A stretch of 64,000 nucleotides of DNA from an uncultured Clostridia bacterium (GTDB lineage Bacteria > Bacillota > Clostridia > Oscillospirales > Ruminococcaceae): assembly GCA_945923775.1 (NCBI GenBank), contig CAMELR010000010.1:1-64000 (forward strand), written 5' to 3'. Every line of letters starts with the position of its first letter. Positions within the stretch are counted from its first letter, which is position 1. This document shows, piece after piece, positions 50,214-57,714 of this stretch. Below the pieces are notes generated by a model that ran no database searches, had not been told where the DNA came from, and worked only from the letters and a program-made list of their open reading frames with translations. Made by a program: the position numbers and the translations under genes.

Positions 50214-51095
50214 ATGGACAACACTATCAGAATAATCACGGACAGCGGCTGCGATATCTCAAAGGAGAACGAGGAAAAGTACAAGGGGCTGCTCGAGGTA
50301 ATGCCCTTCATGGTGACTATCCAGGGCAAGAGCTACGTTGACAGGCAGGATATCCAGGCTGAGGAGTTCTACAAGGTTCTCAAGGAGCAGCAGGAGATCC
50401 CGAAGCACTCCCAGATAACCGCTATCCAGTTCGAGGACAAGTACCGCGAGCTGTACGCCCAGGGCGTCCGCACCATCATCGTGGACGTTATCAACGGCGC
50501 AGGCTCCCAGACCTGCTCAAACGCGCAGCTTGCAAAACAGAACGTCGCCGACGAGCTGAAGGATCTCACCGTTTACGTTGTTGACAGCCAGAACTACACC
50601 CTCGCCTACGGCTACCCCGTTATCGAGGCATGCAAGAAGCTGGAAGCAGGTCAGAGCGCGGAGAGCGTAGTTTCCTACCTTGAGGATTGGGCGCGCCACT
50701 CCGAGGCGTTCATCGTGGGCTTCGACCTCCGCCACATGAAGAAATCCGGCAGGATCACCGCCGCTGCAAGCTTCCTGGGCGAGCTTATGGGACTCAAACC
50801 GCTCATCTACCTCGCTGCCGGAAAGACCGAGGTGCTCCGCAAGGCGCGCGGCGAAAAGGCTGTGATCGACGCCGCAGTCGAGACCATCACCTCCAGAATG
50901 ATACCCGAGACCCCCTGGTGCGTAGTCACCACCACCCGCCCCGACTGCGAGAAGGAATTCATCGACAAGATGACAAAGAAGCTCGGCTACGGCCCGGCAA
51001 TGGTCGAGAAAACCGGCGTGGTGGTTTCCTGCAATGCAGGTCCCGAGATGATCGGAGTTCTTATCAGAGGTCAGGAGCGCCCCGCGAAGGATTGA
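50214..51095 (+). CDS. DegV-family fatty-acid-binding protein
   Basis: 293 residues. The N-terminal TDSGCDISKE and later SQTCSNAQLAKQ and the C-terminal GPEMIGVLIRG mark the DegV fold, which binds a single fatty acid in a deep pocket. Related FakB proteins present fatty acids to the kinase FakA for phosphorylation; no fakA gene is near. ATG follows AAAGGAG. It follows trmL on the same transcript. The function beyond lipid binding is not decided. Confidence 0.92.
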   Translation: MDNTIRIITDSGCDISKENEEKYKGLLEVMPFMVTIQGKSYVDRQDIQAEEFYKVLKEQQEIPKHSQITAIQFEDKYRELYAQGVRTIIVDVINGAGSQTCSNAQLAKQNVADELKDLTVYVVDSQNYTLAYGYPVIEACKKLEAGQSAESVVSYLEDWARHSEAFIVGFDLRHMKKSGRITAAASFLGELMGLKPLIYLAAGKTEVLRKARGEKAVIDAAVETITSRMIPETPWCVVTTTRPDCEKEFIDKMTKKLGYGPAMVEKTGVVVSCNAGPEMIGVLIRGQERPAKD

Positions 51096-51123
51096 TTTTC
51101 ACCTAATTTTTACCGAATAACTA

Positions 51124-51152
51124 TTGCAAATTCCAGAACTTTGTGGTAGAAT
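51124..51152 (+). promoter_or_regulatory. SigA-type promoter for the zinc-ribbon gene
   Basis: TTGCAA (51124-51129) and TAGAAT (51147-51152) have a 17-base spacer, about 50 bases before the ATG at 51206. Confidence 0.6.
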
Positions 51153-51205
51153 AAACTCAAGGGCAAGGTACCCTAAATTCCCGGATTTTGAAAGGAGTAT
51201 TTACC

Positions 51206-51658
51206 ATGAGTTTTTTCGATGATGTTATCAATACCACTAAGAATGCAGCGCAGACCGCAGGCAAAAAGACCGACGAGGCAGTGAGATTCACCAAGCTGAA
51301 GATCAAGGAATCCCAGACCTCCAGCGACATCAAGGCTCACTTTGAGAAGCTGGGTCAGATGGCTTACGAGATGAAGAAGGCAGAGAACCCCGACGCAGCC
51401 CTGTTCGACGCTGAGATCGAGGAGATAGACAAGCTCTACGAAAAGCTGTCCGAGATCAACCTGCTGCTCGACGACCTCCGCCAGGAAGTGACCTGCACAG
51501 CATGCGGCGCTAAGACCAAGAGCGACAACGCTTTCTGCCCGAAGTGCGGTGCAAAGCTTCCTGAGAAGCCCGCTCCCGCTGAGGAAGAGCCTGTTGCTGC
51601 CGAGGACGTTACCGCCGAGCAGACCGCCTCTGAGGAAGAGAAGAAGGACGAGGAGTAA
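51206..51658 (+). CDS. Coiled-coil protein with zinc ribbon and acidic tail
   Basis: 150 residues from ATG 51206 behind AAAGGAG; the in-frame ATG 18 bases upstream lacks one. Residues 1-95 are a charged helical region likely to form a coiled coil. A zinc ribbon follows: CTACGAK then FCPKCGAKLP (four Cys, about 98-118). The C-terminus is Glu/Ala-rich and probably disordered. Similar short proteins are common in Clostridia, with unknown roles. It has its own promoter and terminator. Confidence 0.75.
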   Translation: MSFFDDVINTTKNAAQTAGKKTDEAVRFTKLKIKESQTSSDIKAHFEKLGQMAYEMKKAENPDAALFDAEIEEIDKLYEKLSEINLLLDDLRQEVTCTACGAKTKSDNAFCPKCGAKLPEKPAPAEEEPVAAEDVTAEQTASEEEKKDEE

Positions 51659-51685
51659 TTCCACGTTCACACCCCGAACATAACG

Positions 51686-51712
51686 ATACCCTCCCGAAGC
51701 CCGGGAGGGTAT
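51686..51712. terminator. Bidirectional terminator between zinc-ribbon gene and spoIIIAH
   Basis: A perfect 11-bp stem (ATACCCTCCCG and CGGGAGGGTAT) followed by TTTTTATT on the plus strand. It lies 27 bases after the zinc-ribbon gene and six bases after the spoIIIAH stop on the other strand. Confidence 0.85.
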
Positions 51713-51718
51713 TTTTAT

Positions 51719-52273
51719 TCAGTTGACCTCGACAATAGTTATCTGGTCGTTGGTGAACTCCGCCTCGGAAAGCAGCGTGCTCTTTATCTTCGCCGCCCCC
51801 GCCGCGTCAAGCCCCGGGGTCTTTACGATGATGTTCGCGCTGCTGTCGCTGAGGTAGCACAGCGCGTCCTCGAAGCCCTGCGCTTTCAGCATGCTCTCGA
51901 TCTTGTTCTCGCTTTCAATGTAGCCGCCCATCTTCATCGCGTCCACCTCGACAGCCGCAAGCTCGTCTTTCGTCAGGTCGCCGCCCTGATACATGCTCTG
52001 GAGCACCTCGGCGGCTTCCTCGCGGCTGCTCTGCTTGTCGAGCCTTGCCTGCGCGAAGTACGCCGAGCTGTCGGCGGCTTCCCCGGATTTATCCACGCTG
52101 ACAAGATCAGCCTCGCCGTATGTAGTGCCGGAGACCTCCGCCGCCGGCTCGGTCAGCTTCTTGTCCTTCCCGCCGGAATAGATGAAATTCACGGCTACCG
52201 CAGTTCCCAGCAGCACGGTAAGCCCCGCAGCTACGAGCTGCTTCTTCCCTAAAATAACATTCAAACGCTTCAT
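51719..52273 (-). CDS. spoIIIAH: Stage III sporulation protein AH
   Basis: 184 residues from ATG 52273, after GAAAGGAAG; a longer start overlapping spoIIIAG is not used. One N-terminal membrane helix (about 10-30, VAAGLTVLLGTAVAVNFIY) is followed by an extracellular ring-building domain (about 100-184) with DALCYLSDSSANIIVK. In the mother cell its domain meets SpoIIQ of the forespore to form the feeding-tube channel across the septum. It is the last gene of a complete spoIIIA operon. The middle Asp/Ser linker is typical. Confidence 0.92.
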   Translation of the reverse strand: MKRLNVILGKKQLVAAGLTVLLGTAVAVNFIYSGGKDKKLTEPAAEVSGTTYGEADLVSVDKSGEAADSSAYFAQARLDKQSSREEAAEVLQSMYQGGDLTKDELAAVEVDAMKMGGYIESENKIESMLKAQGFEDALCYLSDSSANIIVKTPGLDAAGAAKIKSTLLSEAEFTNDQITIVEVN

Positions 52274-52292
52274 GATCTTGCTTCCTTTCTTA

Positions 52293-52805
52293 TCAATTCG
52301 TGACATACACCTGTGATACGCCGATATCCAGCACCCGCGCCGCGGTATTCACCACCTTCTCGCGCACCAGCATGTTCTCCGCGCCGCCGCAGACCACCGC
52401 AACGCCCCGCACCTTCGGAAGTATCACGCTCTTTTCGAGCGCGTCCTTGGAGCCGGTCAGCGCCGGGCTGTTCTCCGAACTCAGGGAATCCCCCGAGCTG
52501 CTGGACTTCACCTCCTCGGCGAAAACCCGCTCGCTGGTGCGGTCGAGCGTCACCATCACCTGCGGGGACGTCACGCCGTCTATCTGCGAGATGATGTCCG
52601 TCAGGCGCTGCTCAAGCTCCCGCTCGATGCGGGCGGCGTCCTCTGCGGAGCTGTCCTGCGGCTGCTGCGCGCCTCCCGCGGGTATCACCGTGCTCAGGAA
52701 AAGCAGCGCTATCGCGGCTATCCCGGCAATGATGACGAACCTGCGCCACCTGCCGTTCCCAAGCCTGCTGAAAAATCCTCCGAAACGTTCCGTGAGCCGC
52801 TCCAT
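52293..52805 (-). CDS. spoIIIAG: Stage III sporulation protein AG
   Basis: 170 residues. One membrane segment (FVIIAGIAAIALLFLSTVI, about 23-42), then a ring-building domain with ERELEQRLTDIISQIDGV and PKVRGVAVVCGGAENMLVR, typical of SpoIIIAG. The protein forms a large ring in the mother-cell membrane as part of the SpoIIIA-SpoIIQ channel. It follows spoIIIAF by four bases and precedes spoIIIAH by 19 bases. The start ATG has GGGAGTG ahead. Confidence 0.93.
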   Translation of the reverse strand: MERLTERFGGFFSRLGNGRWRRFVIIAGIAAIALLFLSTVIPAGGAQQPQDSSAEDAARIERELEQRLTDIISQIDGVTSPQVMVTLDRTSERVFAEEVKSSSSGDSLSSENSPALTGSKDALEKSVILPKVRGVAVVCGGAENMLVREKVVNTAARVLDIGVSQVYVTN

Positions 52806-52809
52806 GTCA

Positions 52810-53277
52810 TCACTCCCTTATCACTGATGTTACCCGTATTTCCTCCGGGAGCTGACCCGTGAGAAGCTCCTCCGCAGCCTCTGCCGCCGAGCGCTGGTCT
52901 CCGCTGAATACAAGCTCCACCTGTGTAATAGATATGCTGTACAGCCCTGAAATATTAACCGCAATGTGGACTTCTTCAGGACAAATTCCCTGCTCGTTCA
53001 GCAGCGCGTACACCTTGTCCGACATTTCGGAGCATATTTTCTTCTGAAGCTCCCTGTTTACGTCGCCGGAAAACCCGATGTAGTCCGCGCTGTCCTCGTA
53101 GCTGTACTGAGCCCCGCCGAAGCTGAAGTCCGTGCCCCGCAGCGCGTTTACCCCCGCGAGAATGAACAGCCCCGCCGTCAGCAGCGATATCTGCTTCGCG
53201 AATCTGTTCTCGGGTATCAGCATTCGGAACAGCGCCGAGGCTATCGCCGCCATGCAAACCGTTGAAAAGAACTGCAT
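52810..53277 (-). CDS. spoIIIAF: Stage III sporulation protein AF
   Basis: 155 residues. Two N-terminal membrane segments (about 5-22 and 30-45, with RMLIPENRFAKQISLL between) and a soluble domain, the SpoIIIAF layout. The operon position between AE and AG confirms it. It is a membrane component of the forespore channel assembled with SpoIIIAA ATPase. The ribosome site is a weak G-rich stretch, so translation may depend on coupling to spoIIIAE, whose stop is 10 bases upstream. Confidence 0.88.
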   Translation of the reverse strand: MQFFSTVCMAAIASALFRMLIPENRFAKQISLLTAGLFILAGVNALRGTDFSFGGAQYSYEDSADYIGFSGDVNRELQKKICSEMSDKVYALLNEQGICPEEVHIAVNISGLYSISITQVELVFSGDQRSAAEAAEELLTGQLPEEIRVTSVIRE

Positions 53278-53287
53278 ACCCCGCCCC

Positions 53288-54415
53288 CTACGCCTGGCTG
53301 CTGCCCGCAGCCAGCATTATCACTGCGGATATAGTGTTCAGCAGCAGGAAGCACACTATCACCGCCATTATTATCGACATGACCGCCCCGCACGCCCGGA
53401 AAAGCGAGGAAAGCTCCTTCACGCCGAAAACCTCGCTGACCGCCTCCGCCGCCGTAAGTGCGAACCGGTAGCACACCACCGAGATCAGCGACGGCAGCAG
53501 TATCACTATCCCGGCGGCTATACCGTATGTCCCGATGGAGCTGTGCATCAGCGAAAGGCTCGCGTGCACCGTGTTTACCGCGTCCGAGATGGTCCCGCCG
53601 ACGATGGGAACTCCGCTGGAGACCGCGAACTTCGCCGTTCGTATCAGCACGTTGTCCGCGGAATTCGTCACGAATGTCTGCGCGGAAAGCACGCTCATGA
53701 ACACCGTCATCAGCAGCGAAAGTCCCCACACCGCCGCCTTGCGTATAAGCTCGCCGAGCTTGTCCGTGTTCATTTCAGGGTGGACCGCCCCGGTGACGGA
53801 AAGCCCCATCACCGTCCCGCAGACCGGGGTCAGGAAATTCACCGAGATCTGCGAAAAGAACTGCGCCGCCGCCAGTATGACCGTGTTTGCCGCCGAAGCG
53901 GCAGCCGCCTTCCCCATCGCCGCGATAACTCCTGCGAACACCGGAACGAACACCAGCATGAACTCCGAAGCCGCCGAAAGCACGTCCAGCGTATCCCGGA
54001 GCGCTCCGGATATCGCCGCAGTGGTCATTCCCGCGCCGGCGAGGACTCCCACCGCCGAAAACACCCCGGACATGTTCCCTCCCGCGCCGTCGGCGGAGCT
54101 CCGGGAAAGCGCGCAGAGTATCACCACGCCGCACAGCGACGCGAACAGCCGCAGCGGCTCGGTGAGCCTGTCCATCAGCATGTCCCGCAGGAACTCCAGC
54201 ACTCCGCCGAACGACAGAGCCGCCGCTCCGTTGTTGTCGGGGGTTATCCCGCCGCCCTCCAGTATCTCGGAGGCCTCCGGCGGAACTGCGTCGGACAGCG
54301 CGCTGTTTATATCGCCGTACTCCCCGGAGCCTTCAGCCCGGGCGCTCCCGCACAGCAGGAAGGCGGCGGCGATAACCGCAAGGAGCTTCGCCAGGGTCAG
54401 CAGTATCCTGCGCAT
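53288..54415 (-). CDS. spoIIIAE: Stage III sporulation protein AE
   Basis: 375 residues from ATG 54415, behind GAAAGGAC; a 437-residue reading would begin inside spoIIIAD. A signal-like N-terminus (LLAVIAAAFLLCGSARA) precedes a polytopic membrane protein of about eight helices with VNFLTPVCGTVMGLSVTGAV and ISDAVNTVHASLS, typical for SpoIIIAE. It is the largest membrane component of the SpoIIIA channel. It is 29 bases after spoIIIAD in the same direction. Very GC-rich, so the opposite strand also shows a long spurious open frame. Confidence 0.92.
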   Translation of the reverse strand: MRRILLTLAKLLAVIAAAFLLCGSARAEGSGEYGDINSALSDAVPPEASEILEGGGITPDNNGAAALSFGGVLEFLRDMLMDRLTEPLRLFASLCGVVILCALSRSSADGAGGNMSGVFSAVGVLAGAGMTTAAISGALRDTLDVLSAASEFMLVFVPVFAGVIAAMGKAAAASAANTVILAAAQFFSQISVNFLTPVCGTVMGLSVTGAVHPEMNTDKLGELIRKAAVWGLSLLMTVFMSVLSAQTFVTNSADNVLIRTAKFAVSSGVPIVGGTISDAVNTVHASLSLMHSSIGTYGIAAGIVILLPSLISVVCYRFALTAAEAVSEVFGVKELSSLFRACGAVMSIIMAVIVCFLLLNTISAVIMLAAGSSQA

Positions 54416-54444
54416 TTTTCGTCCTTTCTCATCTCGTTCCGGTC

Positions 54445-54831
54445 TCACTCCAGAAGCCCGGTGACTATCTCCGCAAGCGCCGAGAACACCGGCAGGGAGA
54501 TCACCACTACCGCAGCTTTTCCGGCTAATTCTATCTTCCCGGCGATGGCGGATTCCCCCGCGTCCTTGCAGCAGTCGGAGCCCAGCTGAGTTATGTAGCA
54601 CACCGCCAGCGCCTTGAACAGCGTCCGGGAGTAGCCTCCGTCAAGCCCTGCCGCCCCGGTAAGCTGCGAGATAAGCTCCACGGACGGCGCCAGCATCGCG
54701 ATAACCGCGCCCATTATCAGCACTCCGCAGGCTATGCTTATCCCGAGAGACATCTCCGGCTTGTACTGCCGGACTATGATACACAGCACCGCGGACAGCA
54801 CAGCGATCCCCACAAGCGTTGTTATATCCAT
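54445..54831 (-). CDS. spoIIIAD: Stage III sporulation protein AD
   Basis: 128 residues with three to four membrane helices (ITTLVGIAVLSAVLCIIVRQ at the start) and QLGSDCCKDAGESAIAGKIE, the conserved SpoIIIAD loop. It is a small membrane component related to SpoIIIAC and resembles proteins of secretion-system export gates. It starts 12 bases after spoIIIAC with GGTGAC ahead of its ATG. Confidence 0.92.
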   Translation of the reverse strand: MDITTLVGIAVLSAVLCIIVRQYKPEMSLGISIACGVLIMGAVIAMLAPSVELISQLTGAAGLDGGYSRTLFKALAVCYITQLGSDCCKDAGESAIAGKIELAGKAAVVVISLPVFSALAEIVTGLLE

Positions 54832-54843
54832 AGCGTCACCAGT

Positions 54844-55041
54844 TCACCAAAGCCCGAAAACCGAGCGTATCGTGCCGAAAAGCTCGTCGATAGCCGGTAT
54901 CAGCATCATCAGCACTATAACCAGTCCGGCGACGGTAAGCATCATCGCCTGCTCGTCGTGGTCGGTCTTTTTCAGGATCTGATTCAGCACGGCGACGATT
55001 ATCCCCACCGCCGCTATTTTAAAGATCAGGTCAAGTTCCAT
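54844..55041 (-). CDS. spoIIIAC: Stage III sporulation protein AC
   Basis: 65 residues from ATG 55041; a longer open frame upstream lies inside spoIIIAB. Two membrane helices separated by the conserved loop QILKKTDHDEQAMM are exactly the SpoIIIAC pattern. Small and easily missed, it is required in the forespore channel. It follows spoIIIAB by 14 bases, and the stop is 12 bases before spoIIIAD. Confidence 0.93.
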   Translation of the reverse strand: MELDLIFKIAAVGIIVAVLNQILKKTDHDEQAMMLTVAGLVIVLMMLIPAIDELFGTIRSVFGLW

Positions 55042-55055
55042 TGCACGCCTTTCTT

Positions 55056-55544
55056 TTAAAGGAGCATTACCGCCGCGCCAAGCCCCGCAAGAACTCCGCC
55101 GGAACGGTACATTCTTCCCTGCTGCTCCGCCGATTTTTCCGCCGCCGATATCAGCTTGTCGAACCGCGCGGAATACAGCTTCAGCAGCGCAAGCTGGCTT
55201 TCCGCCGGGCATGTCCCAAGCTCCCGCCCGAGTTCCCGCAGCAGGGAGACCTCCTCGCCGCCGCAGCCCGGCTCTGCGGAGAGCCTGTCCACTGCATTGC
55301 TCCAGGCACGGCGTATGTCAGGCTCCGAGCCGGAGCACTCGCACAGAAGCCGCCCGAATTCCCCGCCGCTGTTCCCTGCAAGCTCCGCGAGCGTGGGAGC
55401 GGTGCAGGATATCTCGATCGAGTACTGCTCCACCAGCAGGCGAAGCTCCCGGAGCAGGGCGCAGCGCCGTTTCAGCAGATGGCTCCGGCGGAATCCCCAC
55501 GCCGAGCATATCACCAGTATCAGAATCCCCGCAGCGACCCTCAT
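55056..55544 (-). CDS. spoIIIAB: Stage III sporulation protein AB
   Basis: 162 residues. An N-terminal membrane helix (about 3-18), a helical cytosolic domain, and a hydrophobic C-terminal segment (VLAGLGAAVMLL) that ends the protein, as in SpoIIIAB, which resembles the GspF/T2SSF fold. The ATG overlaps the spoIIIAA stop by four bases. It is a membrane partner of the ATPase SpoIIIAA. Identity relies partly on operon position. Confidence 0.88.
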   Translation of the reverse strand: MRVAAGILILVICSAWGFRRSHLLKRRCALLRELRLLVEQYSIEISCTAPTLAELAGNSGGEFGRLLCECSGSEPDIRRAWSNAVDRLSAEPGCGGEEVSLLRELGRELGTCPAESQLALLKLYSARFDKLISAAEKSAEQQGRMYRSGGVLAGLGAAVMLL

Positions 55545-56398
55545 GAGCGTATCTCCGGTATATCCACCAGCTCTGAGAGCCTGCCGCGCTCCTCCAGCAG
55601 AGCCGCCCTTTCAAACAGCGGGAGCAGTCCCTGAAGCGCCGGGCGGCTCATAAGTTCATGAATGCTCCCGGCGTGGGCGGAGACTATCAGCTTCACGCCG
55701 CAGTTCATGCACTGACGTATCTCCTCCGCGTCGCCGCCTATCTCGTCGCATATAATGACCTCCGGGCTGAGGGAGCGCAGAGCGCACATTATGCCCTCGC
55801 CCCTGGAGTATCCGTTAAGCACGTCGGTGTTCTCGCCGATATCCAGCGCGGGAACTCCGCCGTACACTCCGGCTATCTCGCCGCGGGTGTCGACGACCGC
55901 CACGCGGCGGGTATCCCCGAGGATACGCGCCATATCCCGCAGCACGGTGGTCTTTCCGGAAAGCGGCTTCCCGCAAACTATGAGCGAACAAATCCCGCCG
56001 CTGAACGCCCTGGCGCAAAGTTCCTCCGCGCAGCCGCGCACCTCCCTTGCGAAGCGGATATTCAGCGACGAGATGTCCTTGAGCGTGGACAGTCTGCCGC
56101 CCTGTTCGACGGCGGTTCCGCAGAATCCCACCCGGTGGCCTCCCGGCAGGGTTATGTAGCCCTCGGAGATCTCCCGGGCGAAGCTGTGCACCGAATTCCC
56201 GCACAGCTCAAGGAAGCACTCGGCGATGTCCTGACGGCTGAACGGCGCGGAGCATTTCACGAGCCTCCCGTCGGTCATGACCGCGCAGGCACTCCTGCCT
56301 GTCCGCAGGCGTATTTCTGCGATGCTGCCCTGCGGAAGCGATATTTTCCCTGCGGCGAACCGCAGCGGTACTGTCCTGATGTTTTTAGCGGCTATCAT
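55541..56398 (-). CDS. spoIIIAA: Stage III sporulation protein AA, secretion-type ATPase
   Basis: 285 residues. The ATPase core has CGKPLSGKTTVLRDMAR (Walker A, about 142-158), VVDTRGEIAG and IICDEIGGDAEEI (Walker B), then SAHAGSIHELMSRP. It resembles type II/IV secretion ATPases and powers the SpoIIIA channel from the mother-cell side. It heads the operon spoIIIAA-AH, which is expressed under sigma E in Bacillus; I could not place a convincing sigma E promoter here. ATG follows GGGAGG. Confidence 0.94.
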   Translation of the reverse strand: MIAAKNIRTVPLRFAAGKISLPQGSIAEIRLRTGRSACAVMTDGRLVKCSAPFSRQDIAECFLELCGNSVHSFAREISEGYITLPGGHRVGFCGTAVEQGGRLSTLKDISSLNIRFAREVRGCAEELCARAFSGGICSLIVCGKPLSGKTTVLRDMARILGDTRRVAVVDTRGEIAGVYGGVPALDIGENTDVLNGYSRGEGIMCALRSLSPEVIICDEIGGDAEEIRQCMNCGVKLIVSAHAGSIHELMSRPALQGLLPLFERAALLEERGRLSELVDIPEIRS

Positions 56399-56498
56399 GT
56401 GCCATTCCTCCCCGTTTCATTTGTACAAGTCTATTCGCGGCATGTCCGGATTATTACATTGAAGCGGGGGGCGTTTTGATCGGATTGTCGAAAAAAAA

Positions 56499-56773
56499 AG
56501 GAGCAGGACAAAACGTCCTGCTCCATGGGCTGTCGATAAAGTTTATAAATTTTCGCGTAGCGTATTGGTTTTCGCTTCCTTTTGCTTACAAAAGGAAGCG
56601 GGAGTGTGAGGGCAGAGCCCTCACCACTCTGCGCGCTGGCGCGCAGTTAAACGATTCAATGGCGCTAAAGGGGTGTGGGGGAAAACAAGAGTTTTCCCCC
56701 ACAGTTTTTTGCAATTAACTGCCGTTATGACTTTTTCGACAAGCTGAGGAGCAGGACAAAACGTCCTGCTCCA
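56499..56773. repeat. Multi-hairpin repeat, copy 2, flanked by a 27-bp duplicated terminator hairpin
   Basis: The core (56527-56744) is copy 2 of the repeat at 47499-47755, here with both ends: GGCTGTCGATAAAGTT on the left and CTTTTTCGACAAGCT, its near complement, on the right. On each side stands the same 27-base sequence (56499-56525 and 56747-56773), a hairpin GGAGCAGGAC/GTCCTGCTCC. Read on the minus strand the left copy runs into nine T, a normal terminator for the CMD-cupin gene, so the insertion appears to have duplicated the terminator. No ORF. Confidence 0.85.
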
Positions 56774-56797
56774 GAAGTATGAAATATGTACGGTATC

Positions 56798-57535
56798 TTA
56801 TTCAACTGCGGAATACTGCTCATCGGTGACAGGCTCCTGCCACTCGTTCGAGCAGTTCTCCCCCGGAACCTCCACCGCAAGGTGAGAGAACCAGCTTCCC
56901 TTCGCGGCTCCGTGCCAGTGCTTGACGTTCGCCGGGATCGTCACTACCGTGCCGGGAGTCAGCTTCTGTGCGGCCTTGCCCCACTCCTGGTACCAGCCCT
57001 CGCCGTCAACGCAGACCAGTATCTGACCGCCGCCCTTATCCGCATGGTGAGTATGCCAGTTGTTCCGGCAGCCAGGCTCGAAGGTCACGTTTGCTATGAA
57101 AACGGTCTGCTTCGGGTCGGTCAGCGGCTTCAGGTAGGAATTCCCCTTGAAGTACTTCGCGTAGGCTGTGTTAGGCTCGCCCTGACCGAAGAATCCGCCG
57201 TGCTGCTCTGTGATGTCGTCGGCGTAGACCTCCTTCGCCTGACGGAATGCCGCCCAGGCGTTCGGCCAGCCTGCGTAAAACGCAATGTGCGTGAGTATCT
57301 CAGCCATCTCGGTGCGGGTCACGCCGTTCTTCCTGGCCTCGCTCAGGTGGTAGGTCAGGAAGCTGTCGGTGATTCCCTTGCCGATAAGCGCGGATACCGT
57401 CACGACTGAGCGCAGCTTGAGGCTCAGCTTGTCCTCCCGCGACCATACCTCGCCGAACAGAATATCGTCGTTAAGGTGCGCGAACTCAGGTGCGAACTCG
57501 CCCAGCGCGTCATGACCTGCTGTCTGCTTTACCAT
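56798..57535 (-). CDS. Carboxymuconolactone decarboxylase-like domain fused to a cupin
   Basis: 245 residues from ATG 57535, eight bases after AAGGAG; GTG 57544 is less likely. The N-terminal half (about 15-115) is a CMD/AhpD-like helical domain with LRSVVTVSALIGKG and MAEILTHIAFYAGWPNAW. No CxxC thiol pair is seen, so it is not a peroxidase of the AhpD type. The C-terminal half (about 145-230) is a cupin with NWHTHHADKGGGQILVCVDG, whose His residues would bind metal. Such fusions are usually annotated as CMD-cupin oxidoreductases of unknown substrate. Monocistronic. Confidence 0.88.
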   Translation of the reverse strand: MVKQTAGHDALGEFAPEFAHLNDDILFGEVWSREDKLSLKLRSVVTVSALIGKGITDSFLTYHLSEARKNGVTRTEMAEILTHIAFYAGWPNAWAAFRQAKEVYADDITEQHGGFFGQGEPNTAYAKYFKGNSYLKPLTDPKQTVFIANVTFEPGCRNNWHTHHADKGGGQILVCVDGEGWYQEWGKAAQKLTPGTVVTIPANVKHWHGAAKGSWFSHLAVEVPGENCSNEWQEPVTDEQYSAVE

Positions 57536-57714
57536 AAAGATCACTCCTTAATTTATTTTCTGATACGATTATAACGCAGTTTTCCCGCGATGTCAAATAC
57601 CTGTTTCTTATCGCAGGATATGCTTTAAAGGCATAGCTTACTGCTGTTGCTTTATATTGTCTATAGCGAGCTATATGGGCAGACAGATCTTGCATCAGAA
57701 ATTCAAAAGCAGTG

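Noticed and set aside
53132-54589. 485-residue plus-strand open frame across spoIIIAE
   Set aside because: His/Arg-rich shadow of the minus-strand spoIIIA genes, which are complete and in canonical order.
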